Source: Hysterangium stoloniferum (lineage: Eukaryota; Basidiomycota; Agaricomycetes; Hysterangiales; Hysterangiaceae). From it: a stretch of DNA of 64,000 nucleotides. Below, piece after piece: positions 1-10,103 of the stretch. Position numbers and translations under genes: made by a program. Within the stretch, counting starts at the first letter, position 1; the number at the start of each line of letters is the position of its first letter. Under the pieces are notes generated by a model that saw only the letters and a list, made by a program, of their open reading frames with translations, had not been told where the DNA came from and did no database searches. The stretch is taken from positions 310,001 through 374,000 of the forward strand of contig WHVD01000006.1 of assembly GCA_015178975.1 (NCBI GenBank), in the 5' to 3' direction.

Positions 1-1890
1 TGTCCATAGGAACTTTGGTAGGTCCGCTGATATAGTCATTGCTCGGATACATTCCAGCACAGTGCAGTTCAGCCATTCAGATACACTGTTTGTTCAGGGG
101 TGTCATGTACGGTAAGTCTGCACTTTGTGCCTCATGATTTCAGATATTTGGTGAATATGTCTGACATGTATTCACCCCCATAGTCCATCTGCAATGTTTT
201 TATCTGTCCGTTATGTTGCATGCTGACCCATTCTTTGTATGATCAGTAGGTGGTCATTGTATTGCTCTTTTGTCTTAAGGTCGTGAGCGATGTCCACCAG
301 GTCTTATCATCTGTGAACGTGACATAATAGGACTTGTGGTCATAACTCTCAGAGCTGGCTGGTCCCCAAACATCTGAATGGACTTTATCACCTACATTCA
401 GTGCAAGCGGGCTTGTGCACAGATTGAGAAAAATGTCAGTTCAGTCAACATATCAAGATTGATCCTGGTGATGTGGCCATCTTGGATAGCTTTCTTAGCC
501 GCTTGGGGTTCAACATGGCCTAGTCATTAATGCAATTTGTCAATTGATATTTTTCTGATGACATTTGCGATGGGGTGTAGTATCTTGTGTTCTACCTTAT
601 AGAGGCCATCACTCGCTAATGGGACCCTCCCAACTAGCTTGCCCTTTTTGTCCCTGATTGAGCACATTTGGTTCTTCAGGAGTGCCGAGCAACCTGACTT
701 GTCACAGCGTGCAAGTGAAATGAGTGTGAATGCGAGATCAGGTGAGTATAGGACATTGTTGAGAGTAACGGTCCCCATTGAATTGCCGTTTGGTATAGTG
801 ACCTTCATATTGCCTATCCCAGTTGCATGGAACATGTTTTTATCAGTGGCTTTGATAGGGTGTGGTTTGATCTCCTTGAATGTTATGAATCTGTGGCGAC
901 TGGGTGACATGTGATTTGATGCAGCTGAGTCATATACATCAATGTTGACGTCTTTATATGGGCTCATTTCCCACGATAGCACCTTCCCTGAGAATGTCGT
1001 CATGAACGTGCAGTTGGTATCTAGCATTGTAGTGTTCACCTTGCTCTGTTTGCCTTTTCCACTGTTCTTTCCCTGGCCTTTTTTCTTAGGCTTTCAGCAG
1101 CCAGCAGCAATGTGGCCTGTATCTCCACAGTTCCAGCATTCTGTGTCCTCTGAGGACTTCTGTGACCTTTTGGAATTTTTAGACTTGCCTTTCTATCTCA
1201 AGGCTGTCATCGCGGTTTCAGAGGTCTTGAGCTTCTTATCATCAATTGTGAGTCGCTCGTATTCATCTATCAGTGCATCAATGATTCTATTTGGTTCTAG
1301 AGGTGCTGATGCAAGTTTTGATGACATCAATATTGTGCTAATGAATGGGCGGCATGACTTCAGCAGTGAGCCTAGTACAACTGTAATGAAGTCATTGTCA
1401 GATAAGCCGGCACCCATGCCTTCGAGTTGGGCCTGCATTTTCAACAGTTCGTTGAGGTGTGTTTTGACCACTGAGTTGTCTTCACGTTTCTTTTCGTACA
1501 TGCGGCGTCTGATATCAACCTTTACAGACAGTGCTTTCCCTTCGTGCTTCAAGCACAATGCATCCCACACCTCCTTTGCTGTTTTCAGTTTTTGAATCTC
1601 GATTTGGAGGCTCAGCTCGATAGTGCTGAAAATCTGGGCTCGGATGTGTGATTCACATTCATCATACTCATCTTGATGTTTTTTGGCAGCTTCCACCTTC
1701 ATCAACTCGTCATTGGTGAGTACATGTTCATCACGGAAGGTTGGCAGTGGAGGCGGCAGTCTGGCAGTTCCTTCAAGGTGTCATTTTAAACCCTTGCCCG
1801 TGTTGATCATTGACAACGTTAGGGCTTTCCAGGTAACCCAATTTGAGCCTTCACGGTCGAGTTGTGGGACAATATAACCTTTACTACTGA

Positions 1891-1907
1891 GCTTGGGGCC
1901 CATAACC
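1891..1907 (-). other. Primer-binding site, half-tRNA(iMet) type
   Basis: In element sense the bases right after the LTR end (ACA) read GGTTATGGGCCCCAAGC. This is complementary to the anticodon-stem region of eukaryotic initiator tRNA-Met (GGGCCCATAACC), not to its 3' CCA end. Drosophila copia and yeast Ty5 are known to prime from an internally cleaved initiator-tRNA half; that this element does the same is inferred from the match. Confidence 0.75.
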
Positions 1908-2157
1908 TGTTAAAGCTACTTGCACAGGAACTTAAGTATGCCTCTTAGTGAGTTAACAACTCCACTAAAAATGTATTAGCTATCTACCTTAAGTATGCCT
2001 GTAGATAGATGAATAAGGGACTATTACTATAATAGAGAAAAGAAACCTTGCATACCTCTTAGTGAGTTAACAACTCCACTAAGAGGTTACATCCTCAACT
2101 CGTAACTACTTATATAGTTCGGGCACTCAACTCCAAACTATACAGGTGCAACCAACA
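1908..2157 (-). repeat. 5' LTR of the copia element
   Basis: A 250-bp block with ends TGTT...AACA lies directly against the primer-binding site. In element sense it starts TGTTGGTTGCACC and has a TATATAAG box about 40 bp in, a likely U3 promoter. Inside it, a segment containing CTCTTAGTGAGTTAACAAC occurs twice (near 1942 and 2056), with a shorter third relative at about 1988. The other LTR is outside the window, so no target duplication can be tested; the flank at 2158-2162 is tttgg. Confidence 0.82.
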
Positions 2158-3812
2158 TTTGGTGTGTTCCTGATTAAATAATACTTATATCTCCAACAAC
2201 TTTCAGGTGTTTTCCAGTTCACATCAGTGCTAAATTAGTGTAACTTTGATCATGAAACATTAAGTTTGATTGTTCAGTGTAACTTTCATATGGAATTTAG
2301 AGATTCTAATTCAAAATGAGGTATAGTATTATTACTGCTTTCTGCTGTTTTCGCTGATACTCCTGTATTTCTTATCTAAGGTTCTCTCAGTGAATATCTT
2401 TTGTCAACTAAAGTTTTTTACCCTGCACTCATCTCTCATCCAATGTAGGTCACTTTTAAAAACTTCGGCGCACCTCTGGAGAATGGGCAAGCATTTATCG
2501 CAAACATTTCTCCAAAATGTTAATTTAATGACAACTGCAGCATAACCACTATTCTTGTTTGCCACTTCTTTCTCAATCTGCGTGAATTAAACTCACAAAG
2601 TAACTTGATGAATGTTACAAATGATCTCATGGTCTCTACCTTCCAAGGGGCAATGTGCAGTATAGGAAATTCTCTGATTGAGGACGTTGGAAATCTATAC
2701 TATACATAAGGTTTTATTTCGGGGGCACATTGTGAAGGGGACCACCCCCTCCATTCAGAGGGGTGCCCAACCGAGGAGATCTCTGGTCAGAGAGTTAAAT
2801 GGCTTGATGCACAGTAATGGAATGAGCCATCTACTATGAGTATGAGTGACCATGTAGTTAAAAAGTCATAACACCTGGAGAAGCAATATAAAGCTCCAAA
2901 GGGTCATTGGATATATACAGTTTATAGTATGTCGAGTAATTATTCTATTTGTTTAAGATATTAGTAGATGCCAAAAACCTTTTGTATTTACTTATTTATC
3001 CAACACCTGGTCACTCAAACAGTTCAAAATAAATCAATCACTACGGGTCAACCTCAGAAGAATACAGCACATGGTCTAGAGAATGTAAATCTGCCACTAT
3101 ATACAATTGCCACGCCATAAATGCCACAGTGTACAAGGCAATATAGTAATTGTATTAGACTGGCCGTCTCAAGCACATGATTGATTATGAGCTTAGAATT
3201 GGTTCAGATTTTGGATATTGTTTTGATCTGGTGTTAAATCCAGTATATTATAAAGGTATGGAATGAGGAAGTATATCCAATTCAATTAATCCATTCCACA
3301 GACCCATGGCATGCGGGCTCACTACTACACAACTGGTGTGTACATGTGAGCTTTCAAATTCCTGGAGATCATAGGTAACCGCTGTGGATCACCTTAACCA
3401 ATATCTTCAGGTGAGAGGCAGATACATATCAATATCCCATCCCTTGAAATCATAATCACTTCCACGCATGGGAGCCTAGTTCTAGCAGGGCTTGACATTA
3501 AATCACAGCTAGGGTGCATTTGTGTCATTCAATGCTTATCTATAACTAATGACAAACAAATGTTCCAAATAAGAAGACGGAAAGACCGAGGCAGTGGGAA
3601 ATGGTTTAAAAGCCACAAACAGGAGGATTTTGAGAGACAGGGGAGATCTAGATGCATGAAATACTAGGACACTTGCAAGGGGAGAATGCTGACCGAGACA
3701 ATTGAATTTCAAGCCTTGTCTTAGATATATTTACAACATCTATGCATCATGCAATATCCATCGCACTGCTCAGGAGCCAGATCAAGCCAAGTGATGTGAT
3801 GCTGGCCCACGG
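2158..3812. other. AT-rich intergenic sequence, no gene seen
   Basis: No open frame of useful length, RNA gene or clear repeat boundary is visible between the copia LTR and the first solo LTR. The base composition matches the neighbouring decayed repeats. Confidence 0.5.
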
Positions 3813-4532
3813 TGTTACAACCGTGTTGCAACCCTATCGGTCCTGAGGTTATTGCCACTTATCAATGTTTTCAAGTCACCACTTCGGAAACCATTGGCCC
3901 CGAAGCTGACATATGTTTTCGCGATGATCAAACTCCATTTACACCCACGTCAAAATAACTCGTATTGTCTGGTTAAACTTTTGATACGTCCCTTTTATTA
4001 TGTTGATCCGTTCAATCCTATGTTTCACATATGTCTATCTATATTTGTAGTCCTTGAACTATTTCCTTTTATCGTAATTCTGCCCTCGGTTATCATCGGC
4101 CTCCGAACTAATCATAAACTTCCCGTTCCTAGTCAAGCTTATTGTTAATACCATTTTCCACCCTTCTCCCCATTAGTATTTTCTAGATGCCTGCTACTTG
4201 TATATGAACCCGCTGTAGTTGTAGATACTAGGCAATCAGGAATACCCTCATACGTCTGTAACAGTCTCATACTAAGAATCCCCCCATCCGCCTTCACGTG
4301 CACTCGCCCACTCGCCCACTCCCAGCCCCGACCCCTTGGCCTGACGCTCAACTTGTCCTTCGGTCCCGATCGGTATCTCGCTGAAAGGAACTCTTTAGAA
4401 TTAGTCTTTGCCTGTCCGAAATCTAAGGACACCTTACAGACATTTGCGAGGGTGCAGCACATAAGCTGAAGCCAAGTCCTTCCAATCGGTCCCTGTCGGC
4501 CACTGACATTAGTCAGTTTTCAGTTCTTAACA
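3813..4532 (+). mobile_element. Solo LTR, family A, copy 1
   Basis: A 720-bp block starts TGTTACAACCGTGTTGC and ends TTCTTAACA. It is flanked on both sides by the same five bases, CACGG (3808-3812 and 4533-4537), the footprint of integrase insertion followed by LTR-LTR recombination. Related copies lie at 54920-55968 and from 63351 to the window end. Near its 3' end (4454-4479) it carries the GCAGCACATAAGCTGAAGCC module shared with other LTR families here. The exact target duplication suggests modest age. Confidence 0.92.
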
Positions 4533-4985
4533 CACGGCCAGGCCACCATCATGTGTTCCCCCATTGGTATGAGTGCAACTGAAATTCTAATATGACATTT
4601 GGCATGTGAGTGATTGGCAAGATTCAGTCTGTCGGGGCAGTGTGGCATTGCTAGTGCAGACTTCAAAGTACGCACATACATCCATTACAATCCTTATATA
4701 TAGAGCGATGCCTGAGGGCCATTGAAGAAGGGGCTCCCTTCAATTTGGCTAGTGAAAGTGACTCATGTGGAGCAGGTGGTTCACAGCAGTGGTCTTCTTC
4801 TATTTGACACATTAGCATGAGAGCTGTTGTCAGATACAAGATAAATATTAATATTTTCTTATTCTCCAGAGTATCACCTGATAGACTGAATTTGATTAAA
4901 TATTAATTCTACAGAAAACAATATAAATATATATACTTGAGTGGACAAATAACTTTTAAAGTTTTGGGTTATCCTCCTTAGAGGA
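4533..4985. other. Intergenic sequence, no gene seen
   Basis: AT-rich sequence with no supported coding frame. It may include upstream remains of the transposase relic that starts at about 4986. Confidence 0.45.
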
Positions 4986-5205
4986 GTTTTGTTGAATTAC
5001 TTACCACCATACTCCAGACCTGAATCTCATTGAAGAATCCTTTTCATATGTAAAATCATACCTCCACCATTATGGTGAGGTATTCTGAGTGGCTGTTCCT
5101 AGCAAAATGACTGGGCCATATTTTTGTTTCTCTATGTATATGGCACTTGCAACAATCACTCCAGAGAAAGCATGTGCTTGGATGAGGCACTCAGGGTATA
5201 TGTAG
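4986..5205 (+). pseudogene. DDE transposase C-terminal relic (Tc1/IS630 DDE_3-like)
   Basis: Two short reading frames encode VLLNYLPPY and then PDLNLIEESFSYVKSYLHHY, the segment around the last catalytic acidic residue in Tc1/IS630-type transposases (consensus LPPYSPDLNPIE). A later stretch reads ITPEKACAWMRHSGYM, similar to the end of DDE_3 transposases common in basidiomycetes. The frame changes between PPY and PDLN and a stop follows, so this is a short dead fragment. The N-terminal DNA-binding part and the first two catalytic residues were not found upstream. Confidence 0.65.
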
Positions 5206-5369
5206 CCTTATTCTATTTTATATAGATATTCTTTATCATATGAGCTTTCTTGTAATCTTGGAGTTATAATTTTTAATTATTAAGCATTACTTCTTTTTTT
5301 TTTTTTAAAGTGTGCACAAGGATGGCACATGTAATGAGATCATATGAAAGATTCACCTGCTTGTCATCT

Positions 5370-6290
5370 TGAATCCAAGTGCACAGCCAGCCTTCCCTAA
5401 ATTCATCAAAATAATGGCCTGTTCCATCATATTGAGATGAAATCCTTCAACAATTTCCTGCTTTTCAAAGCTTCCCAACAAGTCAAGAGTCATTTCAAGT
5501 GAGCCTTGTTCATCAAACTTTTGTCTCAGCTTGTCCCAGCCACTGAATCTGATACATAGGGTTTAGGGTTTAGGGTTTATATCTGGGGACTCTTGCAGTG
5601 AGAGAAACCATTCCTGGATAGTGGGGAATGGGCCATTGCCAGGCTCAGTAATTGGGGATAGAGAGTGATCCTCACAGTGAGATCAACTGGGGCTACTACT
5701 ACACCTAGACTTGGAGGAACTGCACGAACCTAAATTGACAACAAAATTCAGAATCTGCATTCCATTGGATTGAGGGACAGCCAACATGGCTGAGGGTTGC
5801 ATATCTTGAAGGGTGTGTGCTCCACTGTGGTAGATAACATCCAGCTGCTTCTCACCAAGATCATGGTGATAGTCAGAAAACATGTCAGTGTGAGGTGGAT
5901 TAGTGACTGTAACAGTGGTCAGATTGGCCAGCTGATTATCACTGAGTTAATTTTATAAGATATGCACTATTAAGTTTAATAATTACCATTGTATTTGCCC
6001 ATGCATGAAGCATTGTCTATTTTCCATGATGCCCATACTTGTTGAGCATGCAAAGGAAACCCTCACCCTTGCAAGGCTGACACTCCAGCAGCCTTTCCAT
6101 CAGTCATTTTTCAGCTTCTTTGTATGGCCTTGTACATATAACTGGCATGCTCTTCTGCATCAACTGGCTGGGTGTCTGAATTGATAAAATAATTTATTGT
6201 TGGACCTTTCTTGTCTTTCATTTTGCTTTTGATTGGTCCAGAGTTTTTCTTTTATCAACCCAAAGCTCTTTAGAAAACTTGAAGTCTGTG
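5370..6290 (-). pseudogene. Decayed coding fragment, function unknown
   Basis: On the minus strand several short frames look protein-like but do not join: NYFINSDTQPVDAEEHASYM near 6130-6200, a 66-codon frame at 5683-5883 (MFSDYHHDLGEKQLDVIYH), and EGFHLNMMEQAIILMNLGKA near 5400-5450. Stops and frame changes separate them. Composition and place in the repeat arm suggest a dead transposon gene or a repeated family, but I recognise no domain. Confidence 0.35.
5558..5578 (+). repeat. Short telomere-like repeat, three units of AGGGTTT
   Basis: Exactly three tandem 7-bp units of the plant-type telomere repeat (TTTAGGG). Most fungi use TTAGGG. It is interstitial, inside the left repeat arm. Confidence 0.8.
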
Positions 6291-6520
6291 AGAAACTATT
6301 GTAGTGTAAGGCTGTCAGTATCAGCCTCACTCGGTCAACATGGACAGGACTAAGTTTTCTTTATTTTTAAATATCAGTAGGATACAAGGTGAATACAAGG
6401 TTCCCTAGGGAAGAGTGGGGAAAGGATTAATGGTTGAAGAGAAGATTGATTCTATCACTATAAGATATGGGTTTTTATATAGTCAAGGTGAATGTGGTGG
6501 GAAAACAGAACCGCATGATT

Positions 6521-6650
6521 AGGCACAAGGGTGCTACTTAACAATCAAGTGGTGGAACAATGAGTGGTTGATAGGAGAGGTTGTCAGGCACAAGGGTGCT
6601 CCTTAACAATCAAGTGGTGGAACAATGAGTGGTTGATGGGAGAGGTTGGT
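6521..6650 (+). repeat. 65-bp tandem duplication, two units
   Basis: Units 6521-6585 and 6586-6650 both contain AGGCACAAGGGTGCT and CAAGTGGTGGAACAATGAGT, with only a few differences. The block ends about 20 bp before the solo LTR at 6674. Confidence 0.85.
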
Positions 6651-6673
6651 GATGATGTATGTGGTAAGGTGGC

Positions 6674-7080
6674 TGTCAGGGGACTCCCTGTCACAAGCCC
6701 TAGGAAGCACCATTTTCTCATCTCATTGAAGTCCCTGAGTCCACAGTCCAACCCCTACCTTTGTCACACTCCCTCTCCTTGTGGATATCAACCACTCTGG
6801 CTAATATGTAGAGTAGAGGACTAACTTCAGAAGTTCATAGGAGTAATATTCCATTGTGGGAAGAACCTCTGTTCTGTAATAGGTAAAGTTATTTTTAGAC
6901 TACTGGGTGCCTATGGGTCACACCTGGCAGGGGAAATTCCTTAGACTGTTTCTCTTTGGATTCCCTCCTGCTAGGTGAGTTAGGTAGTTGTCTGTATGTA
7001 TGTATTAGTTCTAATATATCTTCAGATTCCCTCCTGCTAGCCTAGTGTGAGTACCGCAGGCTGCAGGGGTTGCCCTTACA
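6674..7080 (-). mobile_element. Solo LTR, family B, copy 1
   Basis: A 407-bp block flanked by a perfect 5-bp duplication GTGGC (6669-6673 and 7081-7085). In element sense it begins TGTAAGGGCAACCCC and ends CCCCTGACA. It is nearly identical, in reverse orientation, to 58039-58445, also exactly 407 bp. A repeated AGCAGGAGGGAATC segment separated by about 65 bp lies inside. The similarity of the two copies implies a fairly recent spread. Confidence 0.93.
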
Positions 7081-7085
7081 GTGGC

Positions 7086-7822
7086 CAGGCTTACATGTAG
7101 TCAGTATAAACCAGGACAAAGCAACTAAAAAGCAACTCACTGCATCTGGAAAAACAACCTCTGCTGTGGCATTCTCACCCCTCTGCTGAGTATATTTTAA
7201 CCAAAGTATCCCAGTTTGCCTGATTCCCAAAGGGATAGGCTGTCTTCTTATCTATCAAAAGCTGAACAAAAACAGATGGCCATTTTTTTGGCCAGCAATC
7301 TACAAGAGTGCTGACACCAAAAATACTTTCAATTACATCCTCATATGGGACATTTGCCTTGATATTGATGATTTCATGTACCTTTGTGCCTGAAAGTATG
7401 AATGGAACATGGAAACAAATGACTACTCATGAATAATAGATTCTTAAATGAACAATCAGGTAAAAGAGGATGATCAACTTACTGATAATGGGTGGTATTG
7501 TTAGGGCAACACTAACAAGGCTACCAAACACAAGATAGAATATAGAAATATGAAGTAAAGAGGGGACAGCTCAATGACAGGGGAGATCACACTTGTTTTA
7601 GTGGGATTCCTAAGAGATTGAAACTAAAGACTAGCTATGTACATGCCCCCTATTTATACTAGTTATTTTATTTATTTATGAGAAATCAAAGGAAAGTGCA
7701 TATATGTACATATGCACTGCTATTGAGCAAACCAGTGCTTTGGTGCTGACTTTGTCTACAGTGGCAGGATACACATCTGTGCTCAGGGACAGCTTTAGAC
7801 ACAGTGTTTTGCACTGTGTTGT
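7086..7822. other. Intergenic sequence, no gene seen
   Basis: AT-rich stretch with no supported gene. A short TTATTTTATTTATTTAT run lies near 7663-7680 and a small hairpin (ACAGTG...CACTGT) near 7801-7816, next to the following element. Confidence 0.45.
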
Positions 7823-8138
7823 TGTTGGAAACCACTAAGCCAATGTTAGCTTAGTGGTTTCCAACATACTGTAAAGTAAACTCCAACCCAAAGTTCAGTA
7901 GTGACTCCCCTATGACCTGTTAAAGGCCAGTAGCCAACATTGTGTGTGCCCCAACTAGATATTAAGTAATTCTTATCCCTCTTAATGCCAAATACAAGTT
8001 ATTTTGCCACTTATTTTTGGGCTTCAACTATTGGTATGGGCAGGGATTGAACTCACAACCAAGTGGGGTCTTCAGAGTATCGGAGTTTACTTTATGTTGG
8101 AAACCACTAAGCCAACATTGGCTTAGTGGTGTCCAACA
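7823..8138. mobile_element. 316-bp MITE-like element with self-palindromic ends
   Basis: Both ends carry TGTTGGAAACCACTAAGCC in inverted orientation, and the inverted match continues inward to GTAAACTCC, giving about 57-bp terminal inverted repeats. Each terminal repeat is itself a hairpin: TTGGAAACCACTAAGC (7825-7840) pairs perfectly with GCTTAGTGGTTTCCAA (7849-7864), and 8097-8136 folds the same way with one mismatch. The minus strand also has TGGCTTAGTGG (8104-8114), fitting a Pol III A box, and GTTCAATCC (8044-8052), fitting a B box, so a tRNA-derived SINE origin is possible. No transposase is present. A TGTGT target duplication is possible but not certain. Confidence 0.65.
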
Positions 8139-8199
8139 TGTGTCAACCAGGCTGTAGGCAGCGGTGGCAGCCTTGCAATGATGGCAGCTGCAGCGACCT

Positions 8200-8362
8200 T
8201 TGTAACAAAGTATGCTCAGTCGACAAGTAAGATTGGTTCGACTATATTTGTTACCTGTAACAAAGTATGCTACGACATATTTTAGTGAGTTAACTGTAAC
8301 TGAAAGAAACTATAGGAATATTAACGTACCTCAGTCGACACGTAAGATTGGTTCGACTGAGG
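8200..8362 (+). repeat. Paired repeats with TCGACTGAGG hairpin
   Basis: TGTAACAAAGTATGCT occurs at about 8201-8216 and 8256-8271. GTAAGATTGGTTCGACT occurs at about 8227-8243 and 8342-8358. The second copy is bounded by a perfect 10-bp inverted repeat, CCTCAGTCGA (8329-8338) and TCGACTGAGG (8353-8362). Trinucleotide-like GGTGGCCTTGC repeats follow near 8588-8625. No gene is associated. Confidence 0.7.
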
Positions 8363-8828
8363 TATGGTGCTGCTACTGTGCTAGCTAAATAGTTTTGGAT
8401 ATGCAGCCGAAAAGAATTACAATAGTGGTATACATGTCCAAACGTATCCAAGGCACGTAACTCCATGGTATGGTTGTGTTGACTTGACATAGAGTAAGGC
8501 GATACTACTTAGCGTTGTCATATTTACTTCACATAGACTTGGGCACTCGAGTCTATTTCAACAACCTTGCAACAATGGCAGCTGTGGTGGCCTTGCAATG
8601 ACAGCAGTGGTGGCCTTGCGATGGCACTGCCACAAAGTGTTCTTTGTGACAGCAGTCCAATTACATAATTGCACCTGCACCCATATCTGTGTGTAGGTGT
8701 ATATATACACCTTATAAAATATAGAAAAAATATAGAAAAATGTAATAAACTTAAATAAAATAAATGGCAACCATATATTGTATATATTTCCCTGACAGGT
8801 ATGGCTAGAATAGCCAGCACTATGGGGA

Positions 8829-9233
8829 TTAGTTTTTAACTCCTTTTGCCTCCTTTCTTTTACCACTATTCTTCCTCTTAGATGGTACTTCAGGGTTAGC
8901 ATCACTTGTCTCATCATCTATTGGATCAGGGATATGCTGATCTTCACAGATGTCAGCTATGACCTGCTCCATGACCTGCCCCAGATCATAGATACTCCCA
9001 CCATCATCCTCTTGAAGCTCAGGGATAGAAGACAAAGTAGCCTCAGAGCCTTTTTCATTGGGCTTAGTAGATTGAAAATTTGCATTTGCACTGGACTCAG
9101 ACTGCAGTGAACAGCTAGAAGGGACATGGATCCTACAACCCTCAATAATATTTGTAGGATCAACAGTATATGTAGTGCTGTCAACTGGATGGTTTAGCAG
9201 AAATAGTGGAAACTCTGGATGTGCGAGAACTGC
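8829..9233 (-). pseudogene. Unidentified 3'-terminal coding exon or gene fragment
   Basis: An open frame of about 134 codons runs from 9233 down to a stop at 8829-8831. It includes HPEFPLFLLNHPVDSTTYTV, then SIPELQEDDGGSIYDLGQVM and an acidic stretch HIPDPIDDETSDANPEV, and ends in a basic tail KRKNSGKRKEAKGVKN. A CAG acceptor at its 5' edge suggests it was an internal-to-last exon. No upstream exon was found, so it is either a truncated gene or part of a repeat. I do not recognise the family. The basic tail could be a nuclear localisation signal (inference). Confidence 0.4.
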
Positions 9234-10103
9234 TCAACTTTCATTTCGGTCCTATGGTACTTAGCAGAGAAAAAAATTGTCACACTGTGACAGGTTGTGT
9301 TTGATCTCCATGATGCACAGTGATAAAGTGAAAATGGGAGCTTCCACTGGTGGTAGTAGAATTATTTTATTTTATTTTATTAATTTGAGGTCTCAGTTGT
9401 ATCTCCCAAGACCAATAACTGTAGTACAGCCTGCTATACTACTCCTGCATACAAGTGAAGCCTTCCTATTCTATCTGTGAGGTATAAGCTGGCATCTTGT
9501 TCAGACATGTATATACAATATGTAAGATCATTCAAACCAAGTTTCAAACCAAAAACATGTATAACTGTGGTGGGGGAGCTAATTCTTTCTTGGAGGTCCA
9601 AATTTTAAATAGTAGGAAATAAGAAGTTCTGAATAGGGGAATAGATTGCCCTATATGTATATATGGTATATACAAATTATTTTATCTTATTTCTTGCCCG
9701 TTGTGGAGTTACAAGGCAATTTATGTTTGGAAACAAAGCGGAATTTTTATTGATTTTTGAACTCTGCACTACGTACCCGGAACAGCTGTAACCTTGTGAT
9801 AATTAATGGATATGTCACTTCCATACCTCGAATGTTTGAATGACTTAAGAGGAATGGCACCATTAAATACCACTTATATTTCCTTATTTATTGTTCTGAA
9901 TCCGGTACAATCTTCCACTTGGGGTGAGTCCACAAAAAAATTCTGATCCGAAGTCCGGGCCAAATATTGCAATGCCGGATCCCATCTGGGAAAAAGGTCA
10001 AATCCCGGGTTGAAGGGTCCAAATCGGTTACTTGACACCCGGCCTATTAATATATGCATTGCCAGGGGCCATCTGTCACCTCGCTTCAGTCCTTCTTTTA
10101 CTC
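9234..10103. other. Intergenic/promoter region
   Basis: No gene seen. A TTTTA microsatellite lies at about 9362-9382. The last 200 bp before 10104 are the likely promoter and leader of the downstream dehydrogenase gene. This is also the transition from the repeat arm to the gene island. Confidence 0.45.

Larger units (their letters stand above)
1..2157 (-). mobile_element. Ty1/copia LTR retrotransposon, 5' part, cut by the window edge
   Basis: On the minus strand the order from the 5' end is LTR (1908-2157), primer-binding site (1891-1907), gag-like coding sequence (about 1193-1705), then protease and pre-integrase sequence (about 527-1039), with integrase-like sequence running out at base 1. 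The protease is recognisable by its DSAASNHM active-site motif followed by FHATGIGNMKVTIPNG. The gag part resembles the UBN2/copia gag domain (KTAKEVWDALCLKHEGK, with LEGMGAGLSDNDF downstream). The gag-protease-integrase order is that of Ty1/copia. The coding parts lie in separate frames, so it reads as a degraded fossil with several breaks. Reverse transcriptase, RNase H and the 3' LTR would lie before base 1. Confidence 0.9.

Noticed and set aside
8104-8129. A genuine tRNA gene at the hairpin element
   Set aside because: A- and B-box-like sequences are present but no cloverleaf or acceptor stem forms; interpreted as part of a mobile element.
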